Below the pieces are notes generated by a model that worked only from the letters and a program-made list of their open reading frames with translations, had not been told where the DNA came from and ran no database searches. Below are positions 52,001 to 59,768 of a stretch of DNA of 64,000 nt, in pieces; the stretch's first letter is position 1, and every line of letters starts with the position of its first letter. Source of the stretch: Mucilaginibacter arboris (GTDB taxonomy: Bacteria; Bacteroidota; Bacteroidia; Sphingobacteriales; Sphingobacteriaceae); the NCBI RefSeq assembly GCF_009754915.1, contig NZ_WPIK01000006.1:186001-250000 (forward strand). Reading direction: 5' to 3'. The position numbers and the translations under genes are program-made.

Positions 52001-52537
52001 TGCTCCGGTTACATAAAAACAATCTGCCAGCTCAATATCATCATAACAAATCGGCACGCTGTCTTCACCCAAAGACATTTTATAACCAACAACCGCACTG
52101 CTCATGCACAACCTGGAATTGGTATCGATATTATTGCTGCCGATAAAGCCTTTCATCAACTTGTTAAGCACATAATATTCTTCGGTTAAACACTGTCCGG
52201 AAGCATAAAAAGCAACAGAATCCGGACCGTATTTCTCAATAAAAGTTTTAAAAACGGCGGCGGTACGTTCCATGGCTTCGTCCCAGCTTACGCGTTGCAG
52301 CGGCATGCTTTTGTTGTAACGCATTTGCGGATAAAGCAGCCGGTCGCTTTTATCGTTAACGGTATAATGCAGGTTTAAACCTTTACTGCAAAGCATTCCC
52401 CTGTTCACCGGATGGTTTTGATCGCCTTCTAAAGTGATCGTGCCATTCTTTTCCTTATTAATCACCACACCACAACCCACACCACAATAGCAGCAGGTTG
52501 AGGTGAATTGATTATTTTCTTTATTCTTTGCGGACAT
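49013..52537 (-). CDS. Assimilatory nitrate reductase fused to an FAD/NAD(P) reductase and BFD domain
   Basis: The 1174-residue protein combines three modules. Residues ~1-700 are a molybdopterin nitrate reductase with an N-terminal [4Fe-4S] site (CCYCGVGCGV...GMLCSKG) and NPAWCHPILWRRVE. Residues ~710-1090 are a pyridine-nucleotide-disulfide oxidoreductase (RIVIIGAGAGAFG, VVIVGGGLLGLEMA). The C-terminus is a BFD [2Fe-2S] domain (VCSCNNVGAENICNKI...GTGCGSCRPEV). It would reduce nitrate to nitrite in the cytosol using NAD(P)H directly. The downstream rubredoxin protein and upstream narK complete the operon. Confidence 0.92.
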   Translation of the reverse strand: MSAKNKENNQFTSTCCYCGVGCGVVINKEKNGTITLEGDQNHPVNRGMLCSKGLNLHYTVNDKSDRLLYPQMRYNKSMPLQRVSWDEAMERTAAVFKTFIEKYGPDSVAFYASGQCLTEEYYVLNKLMKGFIGSNNIDTNSRLCMSSAVVGYKMSLGEDSVPICYDDIELADCFYVTGANPAWCHPILWRRVEAHKAANPEIKIIVVDPRITDSCSLADLHLQINPGTDIILNHAIGRLLIENGYTDADFIAKHTEGFEAYAESVFGKTISEAAEICGIKEVSIHLAAKYIGEAKGFISMWTMGLNQSAIGVNKNLSLINLNLITGKIGKPGSGPFSLTGQPNAMGGREVGGMANLLPGHRELSNQQHRQEVQNFWGGTVISPNPGFTATEIFEALNDGRLKAIWIICTNPLTSMPNVRLAEEALKKAKFVVVQEISNKPETLKFADVVFPAAGWTEKEGTMTNSERRISYLPKIIEPPGEALPDAEIICRFARKMNFKGFDFASASEIFKEHTKLTAKTNIDISALDYSILKAQKTVQWPYRKKSLQQGTVRLFTDNRFYTPSKKAVIKTVLDGFASEQPDADFPFVLTTGRIRDQWHTMSKTGKVSKLNKHISEPYLEIHPQDAAELNLADHDLVTIKSRRGEVRVKAKLTSNIKKDVVFLPMHWGKILNSDLNRANNVTNDLVDPVSKEPDFKFCAVSVSKYKKPVQRIVIIGAGAGAFGFVKSYRELNQDDEIIIFSKENHPFYNRVMLPDYISGEQTWQQLVKMTDEEEPDYNIRLLRGISVEKVDRANKFVIDSRGIKTTYDVLIMATGSSASVPKNVPSLPGIFTMRNRNDADNFKQHAPKNGHVVIVGGGLLGLEMAASLREIGIRITIVQRISRFLSRQLDTLGSQLLHEEMVDQGCDIFYNDEIQLFYGRSKLTGVGLRSGRKINCDAMILAIGTTPNLELARDCGLTYKRGVIVNERLQTNDPDVYAIGEIAEFDGILYGVTAAAEQQAQVVARYLSGDIASYYQGSLLMNIIKIHGFDLCSIGTTECPEGSDYEEIVFIDKAKRYYKKCVIHQDKLVGTILIGDKSEFLEFKELIANKTELSDKRLQLLRSGKKAEPVLGKLVCSCNNVGAENICNKIKSGCTELKELSETTGAGTGCGSCRPEVKRILEEYLEAELLEKAG

Positions 52538-52598
52538 TCAGTTTTAGTTTTAGAAGTCTTGAGTTTTTATGCCTTAAAAGAAGCATTACATTTCCCAC

Positions 52599-53903
52599 TT
52601 ATGCTACTTTTATAGCAGCAAAATCAAGATCAGTTTCTTCCAAAATTTCTGGTTTATAAAAACGGGTAACCAGCACAATCATTGATACCACGATAACACC
52701 AAAACCGATATAAGTAAAAGCTTGTACATAAGTGATCGTTTCTGATTTAAACAGAAAACCGAACAGCATTCCACCTAAATTTCCACCGGCACCCACAATT
52801 CCGCTTACCATACCTACGTTTTTGGTGTTGATAAAAGGAACAATGCCGTAAGTTGCCCCGTTAGACATTTTAAGGAACAGTGCAAAAGTTAACATCGTTA
52901 CAATTGCGATAACCAAGGTTCCCGACTGGGCAAAAAGCAGCAATCCGCATCCTTCCAGCAGCAACACGCCTGCAAGCAGTAAACCTTTGCCTTTCATGCC
53001 AAATTTAAAACCTACTTTATCAGAAACAATGCCGCCTAAAGCACGCGCAAAAAGGTTCATCATTCCAAAAACGCCAGCCCAAAAACCGGCATTGCTTTGC
53101 GACAAATGAAAGTTATCTACAAAATGCAGGGAAGCCACATTATCAAAAGTGATTTCCATACCAAAACACATCGCGTAAGCTAAAGTTAACGCCCAAACCC
53201 GCCAATCGGACAAAATAGACCAGTCTGTTTTTGATGCTGTTTTTATCCGGTTAATTTCATCAAAGTTTCCTTTTGGAGTATCTTTAGTATAATTCCAGTA
53301 CAAGAAAGCAATAATCAGCATCATTACGCCAGGGACAATCATGGCATAACGCCAGGCTTCTGGTTTGGAATAACCAAAACCTACAATTGCTGCAAAAATT
53401 AAAGGCATGACCATATTGGTTACGCCTCCGCCTAAATTTCCCCAGCCACCAGTTACTGCGTTTGCCGTACCTTTTATGTTAGGTGCAAACATCATGGAAG
53501 TATGATATTGGGTGATGACAAATGAAGCCCCAATCATGCCAATAGCTAATCGGAACAATAAAAACGTTGTATAATCATGTGCCAATCCAACCAGAAAAAC
53601 AGGTAACGAACCAACCAGCAATAATCTAACGGCTGTTTTTCTCGGCCCCCAAGTATCGCAAAGTTTACCAACAATCAGCCTGAAAAAAATGGTAGAAGCT
53701 ACAGAAGCAATAATGGTGTTGCCAACTTGTGCCTTGGTCAATCCCAACTCTGCCCTGATGGTTGGCATCAGCGGCGCTAAACCGAACCAACCGAAAAAAC
53801 AGACAAAAAACATGAGCCAGGTGATGTGGAAAGTCCGCATCTGGATTCCTTTTAGAGAAAATACGTTTAGTTTCGTAAGCTGTTGCTGCGCGTTTGTAAA
53901 CAT
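52599..53903 (-). CDS. narK: NNP-type nitrate/nitrite transporter (MFS)
   Basis: The 434-residue protein has 12 predicted helices and the NNP motifs GMIGASFVITQYHTSMMF and GGWGNLGGGVTNM, with a second signature GIVGAGGNLGGMLFGF. It imports nitrate for the adjacent assimilatory reductase. An alternative start is the inner Met of MRTFHITWLMFFV. It lies between the nitrate reductase gene (61 bp, with a 12-mer at 52575-52586) and the porin gene. A 12-mer of AC type (53234-53245) is in the coding sequence. Confidence 0.92.
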   Translation of the reverse strand: MFTNAQQQLTKLNVFSLKGIQMRTFHITWLMFFVCFFGWFGLAPLMPTIRAELGLTKAQVGNTIIASVASTIFFRLIVGKLCDTWGPRKTAVRLLLVGSLPVFLVGLAHDYTTFLLFRLAIGMIGASFVITQYHTSMMFAPNIKGTANAVTGGWGNLGGGVTNMVMPLIFAAIVGFGYSKPEAWRYAMIVPGVMMLIIAFLYWNYTKDTPKGNFDEINRIKTASKTDWSILSDWRVWALTLAYAMCFGMEITFDNVASLHFVDNFHLSQSNAGFWAGVFGMMNLFARALGGIVSDKVGFKFGMKGKGLLLAGVLLLEGCGLLLFAQSGTLVIAIVTMLTFALFLKMSNGATYGIVPFINTKNVGMVSGIVGAGGNLGGMLFGFLFKSETITYVQAFTYIGFGVIVVSMIVLVTRFYKPEILEETDLDFAAIKVA

Positions 53904-53950
53904 GGTTTTTTAATTTTTAATGTTGATAAATGGTATAGGTGATACTGTTT

Positions 53951-55477
53951 TTACTTGCTAAAAAAGTCAGGACGGATATTAATCTGCAGATAGCTCCAGG
54001 CGTTATTCAGATGCGAAGAACCGGGAGTAACATTTTTGGCATATTCCATACTTCTTGTAGCCGCCATCATCGCGACGCCTGCTTCTACCGTAGTATATTT
54101 GCTGAGATTGTATGAACCAATGAAGTCGAACTCGCTTCCCAAAAATTTTTTTATGGCGTTGCCGGAAACGTCTTTTTGCTCTTGGGCTAAAGCGAAATAA
54201 TGGTAATCTAAACCAGCATTAAATCTTTTATTAATGCTGAGGTATTTAATTTTAAAGTAGGCATCGTTTAAACCGCCCGCAGGAGAACCTGTACCAGCAT
54301 AGAAATAATCCATAAAGCCCCAGAATTTATGTGGTGTGCCATAAAGCGGATCAAAGCGGTGATTTGTTGTGGAAGTTGAAAAAGCATCATTACCAGATAA
54401 ATAATCCCAGCCAGGTGTAAAACCAAACAGTTTTTGCTGAAAAGTTAAGGCTAAGGTTGAAGTATAAGCGCTTAAAGAAAGGCCGTCGCGGTCGTGCCCG
54501 CCCTGGTAATAAAAGGCACCGCTAAAAGAAAGCGGACTTTTATCTCCCAACGGAGAAACCAACATTAAACCAGTTGTATAACGGGTATTTAAGCCAGTTT
54601 GGTTAAATCTTCTGCCATAAACGTAACCTATGTTGCTTCCGGAAACATTTCTGACAGAATCCAATACATATTTTCCAAATTGGTCTGCAAAGAATAATCC
54701 TGATATTTTAGTTTGATGGAAGGTTTTTGCAGCATACAAATACTGAAACGTTTTATAATCCTGCGTAGCAGCATTCGAGCCCGGAGGATTACTGAAAGAA
54801 GGCGTTCCGGTTTTAGAACTGATCCCGGCAGCGTTTACCAGCGGAATAATACCAGCAGGCGTATTTACCAAGTTCCCGTTGCTATCTTTTATGGTAGCCG
54901 GAACATTGGCAGGTGTATAATAAGTACCATTATAATTAACAGCATCAGTGTTTTGGTTGTAAGCGGCACCTAAATCTACCTGCCAGCCTTTGTTCAGCAT
55001 TTTTAAAACAACTGCATCGTGGCGGCGGCCTTGCTGCTGCCAGTCGAAATTGCCTAATAACCGCGAATCATCATACACTATTTCCTGGCGGCCAATTTTC
55101 AATCCCAAATAATCAACAGGAGGTTTTTTAAACGAAGTATCTTTTTTATTGGCTAAAACAAGTTCGGCCCAGGCCTCATGTACAAAAAGCTTATTCCCAT
55201 CTGCATTGCTGATGGAAGAAGCATCTTGTCCCCAGATCCGAACATCCTGGATACTCGTTTGAAAAATAACCCTGCTTGATTTATAATTAAAAATCAGCCT
55301 TACCCTTTGCGAAACAAAACCGGCAGGTTTGGAAGTTTCGGGCTCCAAAGTTCCGTAACCATCTCTGTACTCGGCGCGCGGCCGCAGTTGCCCGATCAAA
55401 GATATTTGTGCCGATGATTGTAAACAATTTAAAATGAGCATGATAAAAACAGCAAAAAGAAGTAGATTTTTATTCAT
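53951..55477 (-). CDS. Alginate-export-like outer membrane porin
   Basis: The 508-residue protein has a signal peptide (LQSSAQ) and the start of an alginate_exp-type barrel (SLIGQLRPRAEYRDGYGTL, QRVRLIFNYKSSRVIFQTSIQDVRIWGQD). It ends in LQINIRPDFFSK. Located first in the nitrate operon, it is probably the outer-membrane entry path for nitrate or nitrite rather than alginate. The C-terminal codons overlap a 12-mer (53942-53953). Confidence 0.85.
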   Translation of the reverse strand: MNKNLLLFAVFIMLILNCLQSSAQISLIGQLRPRAEYRDGYGTLEPETSKPAGFVSQRVRLIFNYKSSRVIFQTSIQDVRIWGQDASSISNADGNKLFVHEAWAELVLANKKDTSFKKPPVDYLGLKIGRQEIVYDDSRLLGNFDWQQQGRRHDAVVLKMLNKGWQVDLGAAYNQNTDAVNYNGTYYTPANVPATIKDSNGNLVNTPAGIIPLVNAAGISSKTGTPSFSNPPGSNAATQDYKTFQYLYAAKTFHQTKISGLFFADQFGKYVLDSVRNVSGSNIGYVYGRRFNQTGLNTRYTTGLMLVSPLGDKSPLSFSGAFYYQGGHDRDGLSLSAYTSTLALTFQQKLFGFTPGWDYLSGNDAFSTSTTNHRFDPLYGTPHKFWGFMDYFYAGTGSPAGGLNDAYFKIKYLSINKRFNAGLDYHYFALAQEQKDVSGNAIKKFLGSEFDFIGSYNLSKYTTVEAGVAMMAATRSMEYAKNVTPGSSHLNNAWSYLQINIRPDFFSK

Positions 55478-55603
55478 AATCGTGATGGTTTGGGTTTAAG
55501 TTGAATAACTGTTTGTAACTGTTTAGTTGTAATTGAACCTTTGTTTCGGCAAGAGTTATATGTGCTGTTTTTATTATCTAATATTGTATGATTACACTTT
55601 GAA

Positions 55604-56311
55604 TTGCCTATCGAAATGAAAACAAGTAAAATAGCATGCGACCTTAAAAGCTGTTTTTTGTGTAAACTCTGTTTAAAAGAATGGATTCCGGCTGTTGCTT
55701 CTGCCAGGAAAAACTTCGTGGTAAAAAAAGGCGATGTTATTTTTAATGAAGGCGATCCGGTTAGCGGCGTTTACTTTGTTTATTCGGGCAATGTTAAAGT
55801 GCATAAAAAATGGGGCGAGGATAAAGAGTTAATTATTCGTTTTGTTAAAAATGGTTCAATCCTTGGTCATCGTGGCTTGGGCGGTAATTTGGAATATCCA
55901 ATAACGGCTACTGCGCTCGAAGCCGGAATTGTTTGCTTTTTTGATCTTGATTTTTTTACTTCTACCTTAAAAGTTAACCACGATTTAACTTATAACTTGT
56001 TACTGTTTTATGCTGATGAGCTGCAGGTATCCGAAAGAAAAATGCGAAACCTGGCGCATATGCCTGTTAAAGGACGAACCGGACAAGCGCTTATCAACCT
56101 AAGTACACAATTTGGTTTTAATGCTGATGGTTATATCGATATTGAATTAAGCCGTCAGGATTTAGCCTCGTATATCGGTGCAACTTATGAAACGCTTTTC
56201 CGGGTGATCAACGAATTGATCCTGGATGGAACAATTGCCATTTCGGGCAAACAGATCAAGATTTTAAACGATCAGAAAGTGTTTCAGCTGATACAAGATA
56301 CCTCCGTTTAA
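55604..56311 (+). CDS. Crp/Fnr-family regulator with N-terminal Cys cluster
   Basis: The 235-residue protein has a cyclic-nucleotide-binding fold (KGDVIFNEGDPVSGVYFVYSGNVKVHKK) and a C-terminal winged helix (LSRQDLASYIGATYETLFRVINEL). Its start carries four cysteines in CDLKSCFLCKLC (spacing x4, x2, x2), suggesting an iron-sulfur or thiol sensor as in Fnr, though spacing differs from E. coli Fnr. It diverges from the nitrate operon and is convergent with nirD, so it probably controls both. The start could be Met5 (55616). Confidence 0.85.
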   Translation: MPIEMKTSKIACDLKSCFLCKLCLKEWIPAVASARKNFVVKKGDVIFNEGDPVSGVYFVYSGNVKVHKKWGEDKELIIRFVKNGSILGHRGLGGNLEYPITATALEAGIVCFFDLDFFTSTLKVNHDLTYNLLLFYADELQVSERKMRNLAHMPVKGRTGQALINLSTQFGFNADGYIDIELSRQDLASYIGATYETLFRVINELILDGTIAISGKQIKILNDQKVFQLIQDTSV

Positions 56312-56315
56312 ATAA

Positions 56316-56675
56316 TCATTCAACACCAATGTAAACCCTTCCGTCCTGCACTTTTATTGGATAGGTTTTAATGCTGCATTCCTCCGCATTTAAACATTCG
56401 CCGGTAATTAGCGAAAACGTTTTTTTGTGGAAAGGACAAGCAACTTTAGGCTCTAAAACATCCCCTGTGCTTCCAATCATTCCGCGCGATAAAACCATTT
56501 GCTGCTTGTGCGGACAAAGATTTTGAGTCGCGTACCATTCTTTTCTTCGGCTAAAATTAAAAATGGCAATCTGGTCGTCTTTGTACTTTACGCAAGCGCC
56601 GCCGTTTTCCGGAACATCAGAAGCGGCGCAGGCCAGAAACCAGTTTGTAATTGTTGTTGATACTTCAGCTTCCAT
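56316..56675 (-). CDS. nirD: Nitrite reductase small subunit, Rieske type
   Basis: The 119-residue protein has the Rieske-like [2Fe-2S] ligands CPHKQQM and CPFHKKTFSL with the family start NWFLACAASDVPENGGACV. NirD pairs with NirB to reduce nitrite to ammonium in the cytosol. It lies 147 bp downstream of nirB on the same strand; the gap holds four 12-mers. It ends 4 bp before the convergent crp-like gene end. Confidence 0.92.
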   Translation of the reverse strand: MEAEVSTTITNWFLACAASDVPENGGACVKYKDDQIAIFNFSRRKEWYATQNLCPHKQQMVLSRGMIGSTGDVLEPKVACPFHKKTFSLITGECLNAEECSIKTYPIKVQDGRVYIGVE

Positions 56676-56680
56676 ACTTT

Positions 56681-56820
56681 ATACTGTTTTTATCAATGTT
56701 TTTTATGTTGATGTTTTTTACCTGGTAAAAGAAGCATTCGGCCATTTCTCCGGGTTTATGGCTTGATACTGTTTTTACCGGTGTTTTATGCTGATGATTT
56801 TTGTGCGATAAAAGAAGCAT
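56681..56820. repeat. Four 12-mers between nirB and nirD
   Basis: ATACTGTTTTTA at 56681-56692 and 56766-56777, TAAAAGAAGCAT at 56726-56737 and 56809-56820. They form two alternating inverted pairs separated by similar GTTTTATGCTGATG-type linkers, so this is a local duplication of an ~84-bp unit. Confidence 0.75.
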
Positions 56821-56822
56821 TG

Positions 56823-59330
56823 CTACCATTCTTTTGCCCGAACCTGGTCGCGTAGAGGCTCAAATGCTACCGTCGGATCTTTTTCTTCCGGTGCGTTAAC
56901 AAAATGCGTAAATTTTTTCCTCAGCTGCGGATCATTTACCACTTCGCTCCACTCGCAATGATAAGTGCTCATTAACTGCTGAATTTCTTCTTCCAACTGC
57001 TCTGCAATTCCCAAACTGTCGTTAATAATTACATTTTTAAGATAGCTCATGCCGCCTTCCATTTTGTTTAGCCAGGTTGCGGTTCGGGTAAGCGGATCAG
57101 CAGTTTTGATATAGAACATCAGGAAACGGTCGAGATATTTGATGCAGGTTTCACTATCAATATCGCTAGCCAATAACTGTGCGTGCTGCGGTTTGGAGCC
57201 GCCATTTCCGCACACATATAAGTTCCAGCCCTTTTCTGTAGCAATAATTCCGAAATCTTTGGCTTGTGCTTCTGCACATTCCCGTACACAACCGCTTACG
57301 CCACTTTTAATTTTATGTGGAGACCGGATTCCTTTGTACCGATTTTCAATTTGGATGGCAAAAGAAACACTGTCATGCAATCCGAAACGGCACCAGGTAC
57401 TTCCTACACAACTTTTAACTGTTCGAAGAGATTTACCGTAAGCATGACCACTTTCCATTCCGGCATCCATCAATTCTTCCCAGATGTCAGGCAGATCGTT
57501 CAAATGCGCTCCAAACATATCAATGCGCTGGCCACCGGTTATTTTGGTGTACAAACCATACTTTTTGGCAACTTTTCCGATAACAATTAAGGCATCAGGG
57601 GAAATTTCGCCTCCTGCAATCCGGGGAACAACAGAATAAGTTCCTCCTTTTTGGATGTTAGCCAGAAAACGGTCATTACTATCCTGAATAGTATCCTGTT
57701 TTACAATTAAATCGTTCCAAACACCTGCTAAAATACTGGCAACAGCAGGTTTACAAACTTCGCAGCCATCACCGCGGCCTAAAAGATCAAGTGCATGATC
57801 GTACGTTTTGATTTTATGCAGCTTGATCAGATCGAGCAGTTCCTGGCGGGAATAATCAAAATGCTCACAAATTACATTCTTGATGTAAACACCATTTTCT
57901 TTCAGGGTGCCGTTAACCAGATCTTTAATCAGCGGAACACAACCACCGCAACCTGTTCCGGCTTTGGTGCATTTTTTAATGCCATCAACATTGGTAACAC
58001 CATCCAGATTTACAGCGTTGCAGATATCGATTTTATTTACCGCTTCGCAGGAACAAATCAAAGCTTCATCCGGTAATGAAAGTACGCCTGCTCCAGCATT
58101 TTCTTCGCCACCGCGAGAACCCAGAATTAAATCTTCCGGGTTTGGCGGTAAAACCAATTTATTATTTACGGTTTGAAGCAGCATATTGTAAGCTTCCGCA
58201 TCGCCAATTAAAATGCCACCAAGCAAATATTTACCATCATTGCTGATGTTGATCCTTTTATAAACACCTTTATGTGTATCTTCAAAAATAATGGTGCGAC
58301 AATCTGGTTCGGTAATAAAATTATCACCAAAACTGGCTACATCAACACCAATCAACTTTAATTTGGTGCTCATATCAAAACCGTAAAAAGCTTTTTCACC
58401 TTGTGTAATTTGATTAACAACTACGTCAGCCATTTCATATCCAGGCGCAACTAAACCGTAAATCATGTTATCGTAAAGCGCGCACTCGCCAATGGCGTAA
58501 ACAAACTCGTTGCTGGTTTGCATTTTTTCGTTTACTACAATGCCGCCACGCGTTCCGGTTTGCAATCCGGCTAATTTTGCCAGTTCATCTCTTGGCCTGA
58601 TACCTGCAGAAATTACTAGCATATCAATTGGTAATTCCGTGTTATCATTAAATTTCAGCGATTCAATTTTATGATCTCCTGCTATTTCTGCAGTGTTTTT
58701 ATTTAGATGAATATGCAAACCAAGCTCTTTTAATTTAGCCTGAAGCAGGTTACTTCCTGCAGAATCAATTTGCCGTGGCATTAAACGCGGGGCAAATTCT
58801 ATCACATGTGTTTCTTTGATTCCCAGATCTAATAAAGCTTTTGCGGCTTCCAAACCTAAAAGTCCGCCGCCCATTACCGCTCCGTTTTTGCATTTCGACG
58901 CATAATCCTTCATTATCTCCAAATCCTCGATGGTACGGTAAACAAATACGCCTTCTTTTTCTACACCCGGAATATTCGGAACAAAAGCACCGGAACCGGT
59001 AGCCAATACCAGATAATCATAACTTAAAGAGATACCGCTGCGAGCATGAACCTTTTTTTCTGTCAGATTGATTTCCTGAACAGGATCACTTAAATAAAGC
59101 GTAATTCCGTTTTCCTCGTACCAGGTTGAAGTTGAAAGAGAAAGATCATCGGCAGTTTTTCCGTTAAAGTATTCGCTTAAATGTACACGGTCATAAGCTC
59201 TTCGTGGTTCTTCACCAAAAACAATCAAATTAAACTGACCAGTTTTCTTGATAAGCTTTTCGCAAAACTTATAACCAACCATCCCATTCCCAATAACCAC
59301 AACTGTTTTTTGATCGAATTCAGTTTTCAT
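56823..59330 (-). CDS. nirB: NAD(P)H-dependent nitrite reductase large subunit
   Basis: The 835-residue enzyme has the NirB order: FAD/NAD(P) domains (VVVIGNGMVGYKFCEKL, GGGLLGLEAAKALLDLG), two BFD-type [2Fe-2S] segments (CSCEAVNKIDICNAV...GCGGCVPLIKD), then a nitrite/sulfite reductase domain with siroheme-[4Fe-4S] ligands TVKSCVGSTWCRFG and SGCVRECAEAQ. It reduces nitrite to ammonium with six electrons. Length is standard. The upstream region is extremely AT-rich and contains a long perfect inverted repeat, but no clear promoter that I can name. Confidence 0.96.
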   Translation of the reverse strand: MKTEFDQKTVVVIGNGMVGYKFCEKLIKKTGQFNLIVFGEEPRRAYDRVHLSEYFNGKTADDLSLSTSTWYEENGITLYLSDPVQEINLTEKKVHARSGISLSYDYLVLATGSGAFVPNIPGVEKEGVFVYRTIEDLEIMKDYASKCKNGAVMGGGLLGLEAAKALLDLGIKETHVIEFAPRLMPRQIDSAGSNLLQAKLKELGLHIHLNKNTAEIAGDHKIESLKFNDNTELPIDMLVISAGIRPRDELAKLAGLQTGTRGGIVVNEKMQTSNEFVYAIGECALYDNMIYGLVAPGYEMADVVVNQITQGEKAFYGFDMSTKLKLIGVDVASFGDNFITEPDCRTIIFEDTHKGVYKRINISNDGKYLLGGILIGDAEAYNMLLQTVNNKLVLPPNPEDLILGSRGGEENAGAGVLSLPDEALICSCEAVNKIDICNAVNLDGVTNVDGIKKCTKAGTGCGGCVPLIKDLVNGTLKENGVYIKNVICEHFDYSRQELLDLIKLHKIKTYDHALDLLGRGDGCEVCKPAVASILAGVWNDLIVKQDTIQDSNDRFLANIQKGGTYSVVPRIAGGEISPDALIVIGKVAKKYGLYTKITGGQRIDMFGAHLNDLPDIWEELMDAGMESGHAYGKSLRTVKSCVGSTWCRFGLHDSVSFAIQIENRYKGIRSPHKIKSGVSGCVRECAEAQAKDFGIIATEKGWNLYVCGNGGSKPQHAQLLASDIDSETCIKYLDRFLMFYIKTADPLTRTATWLNKMEGGMSYLKNVIINDSLGIAEQLEEEIQQLMSTYHCEWSEVVNDPQLRKKFTHFVNAPEEKDPTVAFEPLRDQVRAKEW

Positions 59331-59424
59331 ACCTAATACTTATAAAAAAGTGATAAAATTTATATTTATTTTTTTTCTTTTAAAAAAATCTTCATATCAT
59401 TTATACAATGTTAAGCATTTATGA

Positions 59425-59494
59425 TATAAATAATATAAAAACTATAATTTTTATTAAAAAAGTAATAAAAATTATAGTTTTTATATTATTTATA
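59425..59494. repeat. Perfect 32-bp inverted repeat upstream of nirB
   Basis: Left arm 59425-59456 and right arm 59463-59494 are perfectly complementary, almost pure A/T, with a 6-nt spacer. The core reads AAAACTATAATTTTTATT. It lies 95 bp upstream of nirB in the divergent gap 59331-59768. It could be an RNA hairpin, a cruciform or a remnant of an insertion. Confidence 0.85.
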
Positions 59495-59567
59495 AAGAAA
59501 TTTCATTTTAAAACATCAAAAATTATTGTTTTAATAGAACAATTAGATGTAATTAATTTAATTGTGA

Positions 59568-59768
59568 ATGAAATTGATCGAAACAATGAATTATTTCCAA
59601 GAAAAAACAGAATTAATTGAGGTTATTAAATAAAAAATTTAAAAAAAAGATTCTACAGGAATAATATTTATTCCAAAACAAGATTTCCTGAAGCCTCTGC
59701 TTGAGGCAGAAGTTATAAAATATGCTTCTGCTATAAAACATTATCTTCCTGACAATGATTTCCTTTAA
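59568..59768 (+). pseudogene. Possible remnant of a 67-codon ORF before the glucosidase gene
   Basis: From ATG at 59568 one frame reads MKLIETMNYFQEKTELIEVIK, two TAA codons, then DSTGIIFIPKQDFLKPLLEA and EVIKYASAIKHYLPDNDFL to a TAA that touches the next ATG (TAAATG). The coding-like sequence after the stops suggests a decayed small gene, perhaps an antitoxin. I do not recognise the family. Confidence 0.3.

Noticed and set aside
53951-55477. Reading the porin as a true alginate exporter
   Set aside because: Its position in a nitrate operon without any alginate genes makes a nitrate-related porin more likely.
59408-59620. 70-codon ORF upstream of the glucosidase gene
   Set aside because: It runs through the long A/T inverted repeat, so its Ile/Lys-rich sequence is a by-product of the palindrome.
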